Source: Ananas comosus (Eukaryota > Streptophyta > Magnoliopsida > Poales > Bromeliaceae). Taken from it: DNA of 64,000 nucleotides. The stretch covers positions 16,033,018 through 16,097,017 of the forward strand of contig NC_033621.1 of NCBI RefSeq assembly GCF_001540865.1, in the 5' to 3' direction. Below the pieces are notes generated by a model. The model was not told the origin of the DNA. It saw only the letters and a program-made list of their open reading frames with translations, and searched no databases. Both the position numbers and the translations under genes were made by a program. Positions 25,401-37,400 of this stretch are shown here, one piece after another (positions within the stretch are counted from its first letter, which is position 1; each line of letters starts with the position of its first letter).

Positions 25401-28400
25401 TGGACATAATGATTGGTTAAACCTTCACTTGGGACATTGGACCAGACCTATGGGTTACTAGCGATCATTTCCATGGTTGAGCCATGATGACCGGATCGTT
25501 GTGACGATGACTATGCTTGCTTGCCATTTGTGCTCATTCGCACATGCTTGTGAGGGTCGCTTCCTACAAGCCGGCACTCCGGAGTTAGCCTACGCGACTT
25601 ATGCTCGCTCGTGCGGTATTGAGAAGCCTACGGGGGCCTGGAGGGTTAGACTCATTCCTCGAGGGGGAATGCTGGAGCTACCACTGGCACTTAGGCGGCA
25701 CAAGCTGGAATACCTTGTGTAGGTTCTTATTTGGAAATAAAAATCGACACGGAGTCATTTATGTAATAATCACTACTTGATAATATATCGTAGTTGGATT
25801 CAGTGGACACTGGGACATATAGTATACTTTGTTGCCGTGATAGTGCATACTAGATATATATTGGACACTTGGACATGTAGTATACTTGATAGTATTGCTT
25901 ATTGCATTTTAACATACTTGGATGCCGTGATAGAGCATACTAGACATGTTTTGGCATATTGGATCATGATAGAGTAGATGTACTCCATGTTGACATCATG
26001 TATATTTGTGGCATAGTATAGCATTTATTATATGCTTTCTTTTCCGCAGTTACTTATTATTATCCTTATCTGCTTATGTTTTGGGCCTAGTGGTGCATTT
26101 TGCTCAGGTCAGTAATTGCCCACTGGGAACTATAAATTATAGTTCTCATGCCCCCTGTTTTATGTTTTCTTTCAGAGCCTTCCACTCCGGGAGAGGCTCG
26201 GGATCGTGGGAAAGGTATCGCCTCGAGTTAGCTTGCGAGGGGTTCGGCGATAGGTGGTCCACCTTTCTTTTGAGTTTTGTTTTGGAGAGGTTGAGAGAGA
26301 CTTGCACCATTTCGTAGAGACCACCCCATACTTGTATCTTGAGATTTATGTTGTATTAAGTTTACTTCTTACTATAGTGGTTTAGTTTTTTTTGTCTCTA
26401 TTTGTTGGTAGAACCTAGTTGTATACTACTCTGATATCTCTAGATACTCTCGGTTTCTCGTTCGTTTATTCGCTATTGTTGTAGACGCCTTATATGTGTA
26501 GGCATATGGCGGGTCTGGGCACATACCGGGCGGGCTTATGCCGGGTCCCGGGGCGTGACACCTCCTCTATAAACCCTACAAGGCATCCATCCATTGGGCA
26601 CCCTGGGGGTACAAAGGTGCTAACCGAGGGGTACGTTTTGAGCCCCCGCATGCTGCACCTATTTCTATGTCATGGCACGAGCCATTGCTAGGGAATTGCC
26701 TCCGTTGACTTGACAGCGACTCCCACCTGACGGAACGCCTCAACTCTGCAACTCCATAACTTCATCAACCCAAGTGCCTACCAAATGTGGCCCCCAAGGA
26801 TGTCACGGTCGAGTCCCAGCGATCGACCCGTGATAGCGGCGTAGGCTTCAAAAAATCACGAGATCGGATTCGTGGACTCGTGGCATCACCTAGAGGTGGG
26901 GGGTGTCATCCCGAAGCAACTGGGTTTCCTTCTATATCCAAGTTAGATTATTGATCATGTTTCACATATTGTTCTTATGCATTATAGGATGATTGGTATA
27001 GTTACATTTCGACTTCCTTGCATGCTTGCTTAGTAGTGTAGCATTGTGGGCTTGACACATAAATCTAGGGTGCATGAGGATTAGGACTTGTGACATGAGA
27101 TCCTATAGTGATAAGAAAATGGTGAACTCGGACTTGATAATGAAAACTAGGGACATGTGAACTAGTGTAGTGGAAACACTTATAACGAGAATGAGTGGCA
27201 TGTAGATAATGTTAAATACATGACGAGTGGCATTGGAACTTAGTGTAAAAGAAACACTATGGCATTGAACATAGGGAATAGGTGAGTTTCCCTAGTTATG
27301 ACACATTGTATGAGATCTTAGTGTAATTGAGACACTTGACATCGAACATAGGGATAGTTGGATACTTGTGTGATTGTTGATTAGTGTAGTTGAGACACTA
27401 TGGCATCCCGAGTGTTTGTTAACCCTAGTTGATAGGGTATCCTCAGTTGGCGAGGATTAGATCATACTCACATAGCCTGTTTGGTCTTGGGGTGGTCGTT
27501 CCACACAAGCACTCCGGAGTTGTCACACGAGCGGGGTAGCTCACCAGGTGGGATACGAGCGGGGTAGCTCCTCATCTATTGGACTGGGACGTGAGTTGGG
27601 GCGAAGGGCGGGGTAGCCCTTCACCTTTGAGATTTGAGATTGGAGTTAGGGCAAGGAGCGGGGTAGCTCTTCACCTATGGCCTTCGAGTTGTGAGTCGGG
27701 CGAAGAGCGGGGTAGCTCTTCACCTTCGAGATTTGAGATCTGAGTCGTGGCGTAACCTTCGGGTTAGCCAAGTGGATTGGGTAATGAACGCATGATTGAT
27801 ATGCATCTTGAGCATAGTAGGCATTGCATTATACTTGATGTAGAGATACAGCACCATGTGAGTAGAGTACTTGAGATGTTCATTCATTACTTTGTATATT
27901 GAGGCATAGTAGCATACTTGTATATTTCATTACTATGCAGCAGTTATTTCCATACCTATCTATCTATCTGCTTATGCCTGCTTAGACCTAGTGGGAAGAT
28001 CGGCGGAGTCGGCGGCCGAACCCACTGGGAACTATATTTATATAGTTCTCACCCCACTTTGTTGCAGGGCCGAGTTCGAGCGTTCCGTGGGAGGATCGCG
28101 GTATGGGCATAGCGCCCTAATTAGCTAGTAGTGGGCTTTCCTTTTTACTAGAGTACCCTCGTGTACATAGGTGACATGGGTGTATTTTTGGATATGTATC
28201 TAGATGATGAACATGTAATCAAATGTATTCATTTTGATGAGATGAAAAATGTAAACATGTTATGTAAATGGTTGAATGTGATGTAATAGTTAGAACGTTC
28301 TCTCTTTTATTCACTTGAATGTACTTGTGATTTTTGCTCTTACTTGTATAGCACTTGTGGTGCTGCTATCGTCGTTGTATGGATCATGTATGTGTTTGAA

Positions 28401-31400
28401 TTATCCCTGGGCAAATTCTTGTACATGATCTTGTTTTTGAGCCTTGGGCGGACAGGGGTGGTACTGTCCGTTTGGCGTCTGTTCGACGTGCCCGAACCGG
28501 CCAAATAGGCTGTCTCGGGGCGTGACAAAGACGGTCTCCAGAGGTAAACCAGGTAGCTGTCTGAGTGATCGAGCTGCGACAGTTGTGCGAGGGGTTCGAG
28601 CTACCTACTTGAGAGCCTTAGTGGTGCAGGTGCGATGGTTCGCATTTTTACTAGGCAAGGCACAGGCTGGACTAGACTGATACGTCAGTAGATGTGATTG
28701 GGTGATATGGCATTTAGTATCAGTTGTTCCAGTTGGTACATATGAAACATGCTTTATAGTTCCCAATATTTATTAATAGAGGCATGATAGTAGGTACTTG
28801 CTTACAGTTCATTATATCCTGGGATTATTTATTTAGTTTCATTTATACTATTGATGTCTCGAGTAGACAATGTTGTAAGTCATCATTATTGTCGACTATA
28901 CCCACTGAAAACTATTTTTCAATAGTTCTCATCCCCTTCCATTGTTGTTTTATTTCAATACCCTCAGTGCCGGCTGTTGATCGAGATAAGAGAGTCGCAG
29001 GCAAGATAGCATCTCCTAGGCAGGACTAGTAGAGGACCATATACAGAGCATGTAGCTAGCTCTACATATTGAGCCCAGTGGGGTAGATGATATATTATAT
29101 TGTGGTTGTACAGTTGTACCTACAGTGAGATAGTTGTGTGTAGACTCTGATACAAGTTTTTATATATACACACTATGTATATGTTTTTGACAGGTGGATT
29201 GTTCTCCACTTTTTATGTGCAGGAAATGTCCTAGCGCATACAGCAGATCTGTTGGCGTACCCAGAGGCTTCTGCTATAACCCGGGGCGTGATATATTCTC
29301 AATCACTTTACCCAAGGTAATATGAATATGGATGAGTGCATTATTGTGGCTTCTATTATTGATAAGATTCCTCCACCAAGAAAAGACTTCAAAAAAAGTT
29401 TTAAACATAAAAAAAAAGAAACTACTTTTAAAGAATGGGGTAACTATCTCTGCATAGAAGAAGAATATCGAATGTAGGATGGCAAGAAGGAGCAAGATGC
29501 TTAAGAGGCCAAAGTTCATGTGATGGAGGAGGGTCATAATATGCCCCATCAACCCACAAAGGAAAATCCAAAGAGAGCCAAGTATCCGGTCAACTACAAC
29601 AAAATGAGCACCAAAAGGAGAGGCGCATGCTTTTATTATGGCAAACGAGGCAATCACAAGAAAGAATATCAATTTCTCAAAAAAAAAAATATGTACCTGA
29701 GTCCAAAAGGAATTTTCTCACTATGATATCGAAGGCTAATGTTCTCGAAGAAGACGAAACTTGGTGGATTGATTTAGGTTCCTCAAGGCATGTGTGCAAG
29801 AATAGAAGTTAACTCAAAACTAATGAAGCATTAATTAAGTGTTCTCTGCATAGATAATTCTTCAACAGCACAAATCAAGGGAAAGGGCAAAGTGAAACTT
29901 GATTTCACGTCGTGAAAAATTCTCTCACCAATGTGTATCACATAGCCGAAGTTAAAGGAGTTTTCTTACTATATTTTAGGTTCAAACTTATATTTGAGAC
30001 CGACAAACTTTTTTTGTCGACAGTAAGAAATTTTTGTGGGAAAAAGATAATTGTATGAGGGTACGTTCAAACTCAATCTTATTAATAAAATGAATGTTTC
30101 TACTTATATTGTTGATTATTCTTATTGTTACCAACATGTTAATTCTAGAAGATTGCTTGATATGGCTAAGTTAGAATTAATCCCTAATTTTGATAGTAAA
30201 TTAGAAAAATGTAAAACTTGTATGCTTACTAAAATTACTAGAAAGCCTTTTCCTAAAATTGATAGATGTTCTACTTTATTTGAATTGGTGCAGAGTGATA
30301 TTTGTGCATGGTTCTCCCACTATTGATGAACAGAAATATTTTGTTATATTTATTAATGAGTTTTCTAGATACTATATTATTTAGAAGTGTTAGATAAATT
30401 TAAAATCTTCTGCAGTTGAAGCGATGTGTGAAAAAATGATTAAATGCCTAGAATCAGACATCGAAGGAGAATACGATGATCCTTCTTTGAGTCAATCGGC
30501 CTTGTACATAAAACCTTTGCACCTTACACTCCACAACAAAATGGAGTTGCAGGAAAGGAATAAAAATAAAACTTTGATAGAAATGGTCAATGCAATGTAT
30601 TCTAACTCCGGATTGGGATATGTATGTTGGGGGAAAGCCTTACTAACAGCTTGCTATTTATTATATAGAATCCTGACAAAAAGGAGTTAAAAAACTCCTT
30701 ACAAATTATTCAAGGGAAGAAAGCCCAATTAAAATCAGTGTTTGAAAAGTTGCAAGGCACAAAAATGTGCAAAAGCCTTTTGGAGCCTAGACGCGAGGTG
30801 CACACCTCAAGAAGATGAGGCGCACTTCTAATAAAAATAAAACTCTCTTGACAAGCCTTGTTTAACTTGATGGTTTACATAAAAAATTTTAAAATAGCCA
30901 TACAAAAACAAAATAACCATTAAAAAAAAATCACATGCATAAATGTTCTCAAACTAAAAAGAAAAAAAATTATTTTTCAACTTACAACTTAAAAAGCGCT
31001 TGCTACCTTGTTGCCATTAGAGGAAGAGAGAACGATCAAGAGAAATAAGGAAGGAGAAATAAGGAAGAAAAAGTGTTGATGGAAAAAACTCAAAATTTTT
31101 AGTTGACTTTATTTTATTTATATTTAATATTTATTGTTATTTATTAATTATTATTTTTATTATTTATTTATTTTATTCTCTTTTTTGGCACGAAAGAAAC
31201 CCAACGGGATTTTCTCCTGTTCCATTTCTTGCGTCAAACGGAAGAGGAACGTGGGTTCCTTTTTTTCGCATGACGAGAAAGAACGTGGCTCCCTCAACTC
31301 TCTTTTTCCTTTATATTCTTCTTCCTTTCCTCCTCTATTCTGACAGAGCAAGAGGAATCAGGAAAGACATCGAGATAAAAAGGATAATCATCATCATCTC

Positions 31401-34400
31401 CTCATTCTTTATTCTTTACTCATTTTCACATTTCCCTTATTTACTGGGTGTTGAAAGAATCTTCGTCAACCTCTGCCATGATCGTGCTCGCAGGAGGAAT
31501 CCCAGTCGTATCTTGGGGTGGTGTTCTTATTTAATCCCGCGCAAAGGACGAAAATATGTCTTAGGGCAGTGCTACGCACGCTTCTGGATTGATCAAATCT
31601 TTTATTTGAATTTTTAGCGTTTATTTGTAAGTTTAATTTTATCTTTTTATAACTAAATTAGTAAGATTTTGATTACAATCAAATTTAGTTATACAATATT
31701 CTCCCTAATAGAAAGGGTTCAAATTAGGGATTTTTTCAATCATTTAAGATTTTAGAATATATATTGCGAAAAACTCAAGACCCGAAAACCCAAACCTTAG
31801 ACCCATTAAATTTAAATATCACAAGTCGCGTCTAAAGCGCACGTCTCGCACCTCACCTAAGGCGCTCGCCCTAGCTACCCGGAGACGCTGAGGTCCGTGC
31901 CTTGATCCTAGGCGCCAAGGCGCACACCTGTTCAAACACTTTTAAATTATGTAAAAGTTTGGGCTTGTCGGCCTATTGTGAGGTTCCAATAAAAGGAGGT
32001 AACCGGGTGGAAGAAAGTATTTGTATTGAGTACCAGTACTGGAATGTGGTACCGGACTCAGTTGCGATTTGGTTTGGGCAGCTCTCGGGTTTTGAGGTAC
32101 TCGGCTCTGGGTAGGCGAGTACCGAAACGCAGTAGAAAACAAGATTTTTCAGTGTTCGGGTTTTGCGGTATTGGACCTTTGGTACCGGTACTGACCGGCG
32201 AGTACCGGTACCCCAACCCGCGTACCTGTACTCAATGCTGCAGAATCTATTTTTCGAGCTCGGTGCAATTTCTTTCCTTTGAGGGGCCTAAGTGGATATT
32301 GTACATTGTGTATATGTACCCCTTCACCCCTCACTTGTTCTCAGCTGGTTGAGGATGGAGGAGAGAGGTGAGTTTCTTCCCTCTTTTACTCTTGAATTCC
32401 TTCTCTAAACCCTTTGATTTTGAGTTTTGATCTCTTTTTCCCCTTCTTCTCCATGGATGCTTACACCTTGGACCTTGGAGGGAGGTTGGATTTGTTGAGA
32501 GGAGCTTGTTGGTGGATCAAACTTCAACCCTAGCACTTCATGACTTCAGTTGAAGCTTGTTTGGAGGTTAGTATCTTTCCCATGCTATCTATTTAAGAGA
32601 TTTGCAAGAGATTTGGGAGAAAACCTAGTTTTTGGGAAACTAGGGTTTATTTTGGGGTTTTCCAATTTTGAGCTTTTGGGATTTGAAGCTTCTTAGCTTT
32701 GATTTGGACTTTGAACATCTACTTGATCAAAGGTAATTTTCACCTATTTTATACTTGATTTTTGGTGAATTTCGTGGTTAGCTTTTTGGAAGCTTGTAAC
32801 CCTTTGAAAATTTTTCTTAGAGTGCTAAAGTTTTGGAGACAACTTTGTTTGACGAAACGAACAAGTTCGGAGGTGATCCGGTGGGTTTAACCTCACGAAA
32901 TGGTTGAACTCACTCTATATCTCCTATAATGTTATAGGATTTAAATTATTGCATAATCATGATATTCATGTCATGATAAAATTTTCGGATACTTGATATA
33001 CATATGTTATGTATGATATTTTGTAAACTCTATTTAGTAGAGGTAATTTTGCATACTCTATATAGTAGAGATAATTTGACATATATGAAATTGACATACC
33101 CTATTTAGTAGAGATTAGTTAGCATACTCTATTTAGTAGAGGTTAGTTGGCATACTCTATTTAGTAGAGGTTAGTTGGCATACTCTATTTAGTAGAGGTT
33201 AATGGACATACTCTTTATAGTAAAGCATGTTGCAGTATATGTTGTATTAAGTTCCTCTTATGCAAATAGGGACATGCATGCTAGAGATGAGTAGCAATGG
33301 CATATGAAACACTACATGGCTAGTGGATCTAAAGGGATTAGATCTTGAATGCTATAACTTGTGACCGTCATAGATAATGGCCAAAGTGAGCCTTTGCATG
33401 TTAGTGACATGATATAGAGCTATGTGGCACTTGAATTAGATGCATAATTTGTGGACATTATGGTATTACTCGACCCTTGAGTCGATAGACGCAATTCCAT
33501 GCTTTAGGCATGACGAAAGAGTTTTTATGCATTTGAATATATAATGGAAAAAGTATATGTTTGCGTGGTTAACTGAGAGCTAATCATTTGCATGGGAATT
33601 TTATACTCCATGTAGTGGAGGTCTATTTAGTAAGGCATATGCATGACATTAGTAAATTATCCCTTTCATACAATAGTGGAAATAGTACATGTTGATATAC
33701 GGGTGTATCCCGTTAGGATCATGAATGAGATATAGAACCATCCGCAATAAGATAAATGAAATGTGGACATTAGCATGCTTGAGACATGTTGCATGTTGGT
33801 AGGGACATACCACCAAGTTAATTGAGAGTGAAATATGAAATTCATGTATAGTATCCGACCTTGAGTCGATGTTTGAGATTTCATGTTTTAGACATGATGA
33901 TTGAGGCCGATTACCTCGAACATGACGCATATGATTACGCTTGCTTGCCATTGTGCTCATTCGCACAAGCTTGTAAGGGTCACTCCCTACAAGCTGGCAC
34001 TCCGGAGTTAACCTTTGCGACAACATGCTCGCCCTGCGGGATTGGGCGCCGAAGTGGATTGTCGTGGGGGAAGCTCATTCCTAGCGGGGGAATGTTGACT
34101 ACCACGGGGCCATTGGGCACGGCACAAGCCAGGACATTACCACGTGTACGTCTCTCGTTAATTGGGTAAAAGTTAATTAAACTTGACATTAGATGGACAT
34201 ACTAGTGAGTTGATACCTTATGACACTACTCGATGCATTCGTAGTTGTTTGCATTGACAACCTTAGTGGTAGCAAACCTATATTCACGATGATTAGTATA
34301 GAAATGTAGCTTCATACTATTTGATGGCAATGACACTTATTCTTTATCGTGACCTTATTCAACTCGCGATAGTCTATGCAGAGTCGAAATGATCCGTCCT

Positions 34401-37400
34401 TCTTACGCACGAACAACACCGGGGCTCTCCACGGCGACACACTCGGCCGGATAAACCCCCTATCAAGGAGGTCCAGTAATTGAGCCCTCAATTCCTTCAA
34501 TTCCGCCGGCGCCATTCGATACGGAGCCTTTGAAATCGGCGCGGTCCCGGGAATCAAATCTATTACGAACTCGATCTCTCAGTCTGGCGGTATCCCGGTA
34601 ACTCCGCGGGAAACACGTCCGGGAACTCCCGTACCACCGACAACTCCTCGAGTGCCGAAGCCACTCATTCAACTTCTACAACGGTCGCCAAATAAGCCGC
34701 GCAACCGCTGCTGACCAACTTCCTCGCCCTCGTCGCTGACACCGTCGCGGCGAAGCACGAACTCTCACACGCCTTGTACGTGAACTCCTCCTATCCTGGC
34801 TCACGAAACGTGATCACTTTGCTCTTGCAATCAATCGTCATGTAGTACTTTGAGAGCCAGTCCATGCCTAATATAACATCGAAATCCTTCAACTTCTTGA
34901 GCACCAACGTACGGATTGGCATTATCCAGTCACCTATTTGTACTGGACACGCCGGACACTCCGTGTAAATATGAAGTGCAGGCCCAGGGCCCTCTACTCG
35001 CCACATACTATCACTCGCTTGAATCTCTATATCATGCATGCGTGCGAATGATCTACTTATGAATGAGTGTGTGGCACCTGTATCAAACATAGCTCTGGAG
35101 CGAACTCCATTAATTAAAACCATACCTGCCACAATATCATGCTGCTCCGCTTCAGCGCGCTCCTCGGCTTGGGCCTGAGTGGCGAATACCCGTCCGCTCG
35201 ACGCTGATCGAGTAACCTCAGGCTGACGCAGCGCCATCGCGCGTCCGGCCAATATGGCAGTAGGGGGAGCTCCTCCATAGTGCGCTGGAGTCGCTGGAGT
35301 CGACGCAATTGACGGGGCAGGCGAAGCCCTTGCTGGACAGTCGCGGCTCAAGTGCCCTTCTTGCCCACAGTTGTAGCACTTGCCTTGACGTTGCCTACAC
35401 TGCAGAGCTCGGTGGCCCCCACCACCGCAGATAATGCACTGCTGCGTCCCACGACTCCACGACTGCGTGCGCGGATGCTTCGGGGGCTTCTTAAAACTCG
35501 ATTGTCCCCCTGAACCACCGCCTTGATGCTTCTTTCCCTTGTCTTTAGATCCAACCATCAGCTCACGTTCTTCCTGCACATGGGCATCTCCATGCTCAGC
35601 CCACAGCGCTCGATCAAAGACCTCAGCAAAGGTCGTGAGCTTGAACAACTGCACGGCCCTGTAGATCCCAGGCCGTAGTCCGCGCAGGAACCAATCCGCC
35701 CGGTCCCGGTCATCTCTGACAACCTCCGGGACACAGTCAATAATATGAGAGAACTCTTGCTCGTAGTCTGCTACCGAGCGATCTCCCTGCCTCAGTGTGC
35801 GGAACTTCTCTTGCAACTTTCGCTTCACCGTATCGGAAAAATAGTTGGCGAACATTGCCCTCTTGAACTCATCCCACAACATAGGTGGAAGATCAGAAGG
35901 CCGATATCGCTTTACTCGTTTCCACCACACCTTCGCCGTCTTCTCAAGACAATGGGTGGCGAGGTTCACCTTGTCCTTTTCCGAAGTATAAAGATCCTCG
36001 AAAAGAGTTTCCATTTGAGTCGATCCACGACTCGACCATCGACGGCTCTACCTTCTCCCCCTCAAAGACAGGTGGGTTAAACTTCTTGAATCTTATAAGA
36101 GCCGTCAACGCGCGCTCCCGTTCCACTTCCTCAGCCGCCGCGTCGGGTGTTGCCGAACCCGAAGCCGCCGAAAGAACATTTATTGGCGGGGGACGTGCCG
36201 CCACCAGAACAGCCGCTATGCCCTCACCCTCAGCCGCTTCAGGCACGCGCACCGAGGGTGCAGGCAGATCACGGCCCTCAATCGCCGTCGCAACCGTCGC
36301 TGCAATCTGTTGCTCCATTAGCTCCTGGAACCGATCAAACCGACCAGTTAACGCGGTCATCTACGCCCGTAACTCCTGCACCTCACTAGGACCAGACGAC
36401 TCTAGCACCAAAGGAGGTCCAGCTTGCTCTGGCACCTCAGAAGGCGGTGCCGGAACCGTTCTGCGCGAGTAGCGTCTTGGAGACATTAGTTCCTGAAAAC
36501 GCAACAACCGGGTTAATTAGCTTAACCCATCAACCCATTCGCGATTACCGAAATTACGCTACTCAACATAATAATCAGGCGGAAGCACACAAGTGCACTC
36601 GTTCTAGACTCTTAGCGTCATGTCGTCGGCTGCCGATACAACCACTTCAAGTCAAGAACTAATAGCACTTGAAGTCAAGAACTACGACACAACCACTTAA
36701 AACCAAGAACTAATACCACTTGAATCCATCTCTAGCGGCTACTAGAGACAAACTCTATTTCGACCCAATCGAATCATCTTCCGCCACTCGGCATAGGTTC
36801 ACGTTCCACTCACGCACCTAAAGCCTTAAGGTTCACCAACCTAGAGTCTCCTAGGTCCATCTTAGACTCTTTTTACTTGCTCTTAACTTGCTCTGATACC
36901 ATAAATACCTGTCACGCCCCGAGCCCGCTACCAATTTGGTCCGGTTCAGGTGCGTCGAACAGACGCCGAACGGACAACACCTCACTTGTCCGCCCAAGGC
37001 TAACAACCATATCATGTACAAGAATTTGCCCAGGAATTTAAATTCAACACATACATGATCACGAAAAGCACTACTAGTGCCAACAAGTAAGAGCAAGAAT
37101 CCACAAGTACGACAAGTAAAATAAAAAGAGAAACATCTAGCTATTACATCCATACAACCATTATTTTACATCAAGTTTACATTTGTAACTTGCAAAATGA
37201 ATATATACATCAATTCTCCAAAGTACATAAGCGACTCCCAAGGTATAAATACATCTCATCTCGAGGTACTCTAATGCATAGGAAGCTGCTATCTGACTAG
37301 GGCGCTATGCCCTTACCACGGTCCTCTGCCGGTGCTCTCTCGCTAGGCCCTGCAACAAAATGGGGTGAGAACTATATAAATATAGTTCCCAGTGGGTTCG

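Larger units (their letters stand above)
23871..26560 (+). mobile_element. Solo LTR L3 (innermost), 2690 bp
   Basis: The start TGTAACACACTGGACCTTTG and end CCCGGGGCGTGACA are flanked by the exact duplication CCTCC (23866-23870 and 26561-26565). It has ACCGGT palindromes at 24069-24240, a 44-bp tandem repeat near 25166-25310, and the hairpin at 26127. It is the youngest layer of this nest by position. Confidence 0.9.
22254..26835. mobile_element. Unclassified GC-rich repeat inside L2
   Basis: Its limits are inferred from where L2 stops and resumes. Ends TGTCACGGGGTTAAC and, in inverse, TATCACGGGTCGATC are short inverted repeats, as in LTR-type elements (TG..CA with one mutation). The C-rich interior (22597-23870 and 26561-26830) has no recognisable protein domain in either strand; open frames are short and overlapping. 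No matching target duplication was found. It contains two other LTRs. Confidence 0.5.
21298..28527 (+). mobile_element. Solo LTR L2, inserted in L1, about 2.65 kb net
   Basis: The start TGTAAGGTGCCGAACTTC and end CTCGGGGCGTGACA are flanked by the exact 5-bp duplication AAGAC (21293-21297 and 28528-28532). LTR sequence is 21298-22253 and 26836-28527; an unclassified repeat lies between. It carries the five-hairpin cluster at 27529-27721 and the GAACTAT hairpin at 28029. Confidence 0.88.
19765..29293 (+). mobile_element. Solo LTR L1 (outer), about 2.3 kb net, with nested insertions
   Basis: The start TGTAAAAAACTAGGCATTTG resembles the LTR start at 23871. The end is CCCGGGGCGTGATA. The 5-bp duplication TATTC lies at 19760-19764 and 29294-29298. 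No internal gag-pol exists, so this is a solo LTR left by recombination. LTR sequence is 19765-21297 and 28533-29293; the rest is L2. It has a TATA-like 'tataaatgg' near 20436 and a hairpin at 28909. Confidence 0.85.

Noticed and set aside
26127..26145. Rho-independent terminator reading of the LTR hairpins
   Set aside because: Stems are AT-rich and followed by C-rich, not T-run, sequence, and the setting is a plant nuclear LTR.
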